Positions 60,601-64,000 of a stretch of 64,000 nt of DNA are shown one piece after another. Numbering within the stretch: position 1 is the first letter of the stretch; every line of letters begins with the position of its first letter. The translations under genes and the position numbers were made by a program. The notes below the pieces were generated by a model. The model did not search any database and was not told where the DNA came from. It saw only the letters and a list, made by a program, of their open reading frames with translations. Source of the DNA: Impatiens glandulifera (Eukaryota; Streptophyta; Magnoliopsida; Ericales; Balsaminaceae); NCBI RefSeq assembly GCF_907164915.1, contig NC_061865.1, positions 50,255,363 through 50,319,362 of the forward strand, written 5' to 3'.

Positions 60601-63600
60601 GAGAATGATTTATTTAAAATTTGCCACATTTTGTTTCAATTAAGTTCAGAACTAATATGGAGAATAATGTTTTTCCAGATTACATAATTATTTTTTTGAT
60701 GTTTCACATTATGTTTAATTCCGGTGTTTTGATGGCCATTCAAACTTTGAGTGTGATGTTGGAATCAACTCTACGATTCCCTTACTTTTATACAGAATTG
60801 TTTCTTAACAATACAAATTCTTTTTAAAACGTATTATATTGATTTTATTTAATCTTGACATCTAACCTATCATAAAAAAACTAAATCTTAACAAATTACA
60901 CAACACATAAAGACAAATTATTGACAAAAGAATCGTAAATACGATTTTCAAATTATTAACAAGTTTAGATATCGATCATTTACAACAAAAAATAAAATTG
61001 CATAAGCCCCATGAGTATGAATCGTTTTGATGCTATGCGATCCATCCCAAGCTGGAAATGATTTTACAAAATAAAAGATGCAGAAATACAAACTTTGGGC
61101 ACATGACTCATTATTTGATTATTTAAAAAACTATGCAGAACTATGTATATTTGTTAATTTTTAATGCTATACTAATATATATTTATATATAGTTTTTCTT
61201 ACAAAATACAATAAGATATTTTAAAAAATTAAGACAATAAATTAATTAAGATATTAGAATCCTATGGCAGCTACTACCTAAACCCTAATAAATTATCAAG
61301 AAAATCATAATCCCCCAAAATAACTTATGTTGGTAGACAAGTGAGTCTGATTTAAAAAAAATTAAGGTCTGCCAGACTGCCATGTGCCAAAATTTTGGAT
61401 GAATATATGATTTGAGTACAAATCCTACTTTTTAAAATATTTTTAATGAAAATTAAACTTATAAAAAAAAAATTGGGTCATTTGAGCTACTTAATATATT
61501 AAAACTATTATATATCAAAATTTATCAAAAATTTATAGGTTTAATTAGTTTGATTTTTTTTTTTAAATAAAAAATAGAACAATTTAAATATAGTTGCTAC
61601 TATTATTGTTTTAGGGGACCAGACCAAAATCATTACTAATTAATTGTGAATAATAAGAGAATCTAAATCAATAAATCAGTAAGACAATCAAAATCAATAA
61701 TACATTGAATATTGTTATATATAAAGGTTCTTTAAATTGATAGTTTATGTAACTCTATCAACGAGATATGAAATTGGGTAGGAATTACTCATATTCTAAT
61801 TAACTCAAATATTTCTAGATTCGACCCATAGTTATAAATATAATTGAAGTTAATCACCTTACTCCTCAAGGAGCTTTTGTATGTAGTCTAAAAACGAAGA
61901 ACTGAATTTGTGTTTAGGAAAATTTGACTCCACTTTATAATCTCATGATGTCGTGCTCATAATTGAAAAAAAATCAATTGTAGAAATGACATTAAGGGAA
62001 GACTACCTTGGAATTTTAGGACGAAAAGAAAATGAAAAAAATTATCCGAATTAACAATCAAGATTAACTTTAACTCGAGTTTTAATCAAGGATTGGAACA
62101 AATAAACGTATTCCGGGGCTCCACTTTTGATCAGATTAGTTAAAACAATTAACCTCTCGACAAAAGAAGGCATAAGGAAGACCCTCCAAATCGGAATCGA
62201 TAACTCTTGAAACAATGTTTTCTTTGCATTTGACACCGGGGCAGTAATTGATGCCATATTCTCTAAGCATCCCTTCAAACATGAAATTTTTTCGATTCTC
62301 AAAAATTTTCGTCTTCTTCTCATGCTAAATCCCGAATTGAAAGTTCAATTTAATCATTTTGAAACTAATCGTCCGGCAGAATGAAATCGCACACTATTTT
62401 AACTTTTTTCAATTATTTTTTTCTTACATTTCTAGTTTGTCGGGACCCACTTTCAGTCTTTATTTGTAATGACAATTGTAATTGATTTATAAAATAATTT
62501 AGCTTTATAAAAGAAATTTATAGTTTATCCAAAATTATATTGGTTTACTTATCAAATTATTAAATTAATAATATTAATTTATTTACTTTCTTAAAATTAA
62601 AATAAATTTAATTCATATAAAAATGGATAAAAATAATTATTTAAAAATTATAATATTTTGCAAGTTTATCACAATTTATTATAAGTGACAACTTGGATTA
62701 CTTATGACCATAACCTCCATGTGGCCACTCCATGAAGGATAAACATGTTTAATTTATTTTTGCATGTTTGTTCTTAGCAAATTGTGAGAGGTCACATAGA
62801 AAATTATGGTCACATGTAATCAATCTACATATTTAATAAGTATATAAAAATCATAACAAAAAAAATATTTTAAAAAATATTAATTATTAAATTATAAAAC
62901 TTTATTTATTTGAATAGTTAATAACTTATTTTGAATTTATAAATATATATTTGTTTATTTATATAAAATCATAAAATTAAAACAGTTTATAAATTCCTAA
63001 AATTTTAAGATCATCAATTATAAATCATAATATTCTAATAAGTTTAAAATTTTGCTTAAATTTTATTCATTATTTTCCATAAAATTTTAACTATATATAA
63101 CTAATTATACACCTGTATAAAGATATATAGTTTGAAATGTATATCAAAATTTGTCAAGAATTTGAAGGGTTTATTGTTATTTTTAAGTTCTATATTATCT
63201 ATACCAAACATTGATTGAGTGTAACAGTTACCAAACTATTAAATTTATTAAGTGATTTGATATTTAACGAAAAACATCATATGCTATATGCATGGTTGGT
63301 GTTAAATTATAATGAGTATTGAAATTGATGGCTCCAATTTTGTCTTTTGTTTTATTATTTAAAGTAAGTAACAAAGTTACAATTTTAATAAAATAATAAA
63401 TTATTTATGAACCTTTAATATATCTTCAGTATATCTTTTCCACATAAGAATTGCAATTCTTTTTTATAATTATACTTAATTAAGATTTTAGTCTACTCAC
63501 ATTTGATAATTAAGTTTTCATTCAACCATCACTTTTTGAACTAACATTCTTCTTAATTAGTATATATTTTTTTAATTTTGAAATATGGTTATAGTTATAT

Positions 63601-64000
63601 TAACAAAGAATATAAAAAATAAATAGATTGCAAAATAAATTTTAAATAAATTTTAAATAATATAAAATAATTAACTTTATTTGAAAAGACCAAATTTCAG
63701 GATTTTATTAAATTATTTAATATATATATATATATATATATATAATCAAGTTATATTTTAAAATATTATCTTATCTAAATCAACCTTTAAATGAGATATT
63801 TTAAAAAATATATATTTTAAAACAAATGTTAAAATAAAAAAATCAATGAAAATAATTTTAAAAATATGAAAATTAATAAATATTTAAATAAAATTAAAAA
63901 TATATATATTTAATTAAGCATTTTATATTTAAGTACTAAATCAAAATCAAACACTTTGTACTTTAAGAAGAAATCTAAAATATTTATATAAAGTCTATGA
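57691..64000. other. A/T-rich intergenic stretch to the window end
   Basis: No supported gene. A less A/T-biased patch at 62050-62340 has a 90-codon minus-strand ATG frame and an overlapping longer-looking frame (MLREYGINYCPGVKCKENI). I recognise neither, and it may be a decayed TE or gene scrap. (TA)n runs lie at about 59488-59500 and 63721-63744. Confidence 0.35.

Noticed and set aside
1..64000. CRISPR array or bacterial operon
   Set aside because: No regular repeat-spacer pattern; introns and plant gene families show a plant nuclear genome.

Overview
This looks like nuclear DNA of a flowering plant, most likely a eudicot. It is very AT-rich and gene-poor. The genes carry short introns with GT..AG borders. 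Helitron, pogo/Tigger, MULE, Ty3/gypsy-like and Ty1/copia relics fill much of the rest. Four protein genes are well supported: plastid ribosomal protein bL35c (minus strand, 3 exons, 25804-27614), a U1-type zinc-finger protein (plus, 3 exons, 32500-34311), a group II-type cyclic nucleotide-gated channel (plus, 7 coding exons, 36736-40647) and an intronless BTB/POZ (KCTD-like) protein (plus, 47910-49241). From memory, the Arabidopsis relatives of three of them (CNGC6, plastid RPL35, BTB/POZ At2g24240) lie close together on chromosome 2. The gene block therefore looks like conserved microsynteny, while everything between the genes is lineage-specific.

The first 23 kb is the striking part. Two nearly identical arms of about 10.2 kb (1705-11929 and 12817-23035) face each other around an 887-bp spacer. 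Each arm holds a Helitron (5' TC, 3' hairpin plus CTAG), two diverged gypsy-type LTR-like segments and a degenerate GGACCGAG minisatellite. The left arm starts exactly at a Helitron 5' TC placed between A and T at the edge of a decayed pogo/Tigger transposon. The spacer holds an inverted copy of that transposon's end (11941-12702), which runs through the uninterrupted target site, followed by a 114-bp exon piece of an NF-YA transcription factor. All of this fits one event. The Helitron in the right arm was copied from its outer TC, failed to stop at CTAG, and read through about 11 kb of downstream DNA, including its own future landing site. It picked up an NF-YA scrap at the end and reinserted locally in inverted orientation. 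This is my inference, and an assembly artefact must be excluded.

Region by region: 1-1131 pogo/Tigger pseudogene; 1705-23035 palindrome; 23066-25640 AT-rich intergenic DNA; 25640-27700 bL35c gene; 27830-28110 possible orphan exon; 28560-31920 TE-rich tract (LTR scrap, foldback element, minisatellite, MULE-type MITE); 32420-34560 zinc-finger gene; 36200-40800 CNGC gene with MITE scraps in its introns; 41022-42845 inverted MULE relic; 47800-49300 BTB gene; 49300-64000 mostly unassigned AT-rich DNA containing a MITE nested in a tRNA-like relic, a possible solo LTR, a copia relic and a G-rich TAGGG-like tract. No rRNA, intact tRNA or CRISPR array was seen. There is no operon logic: the four genes are independent housekeeping or signalling genes.
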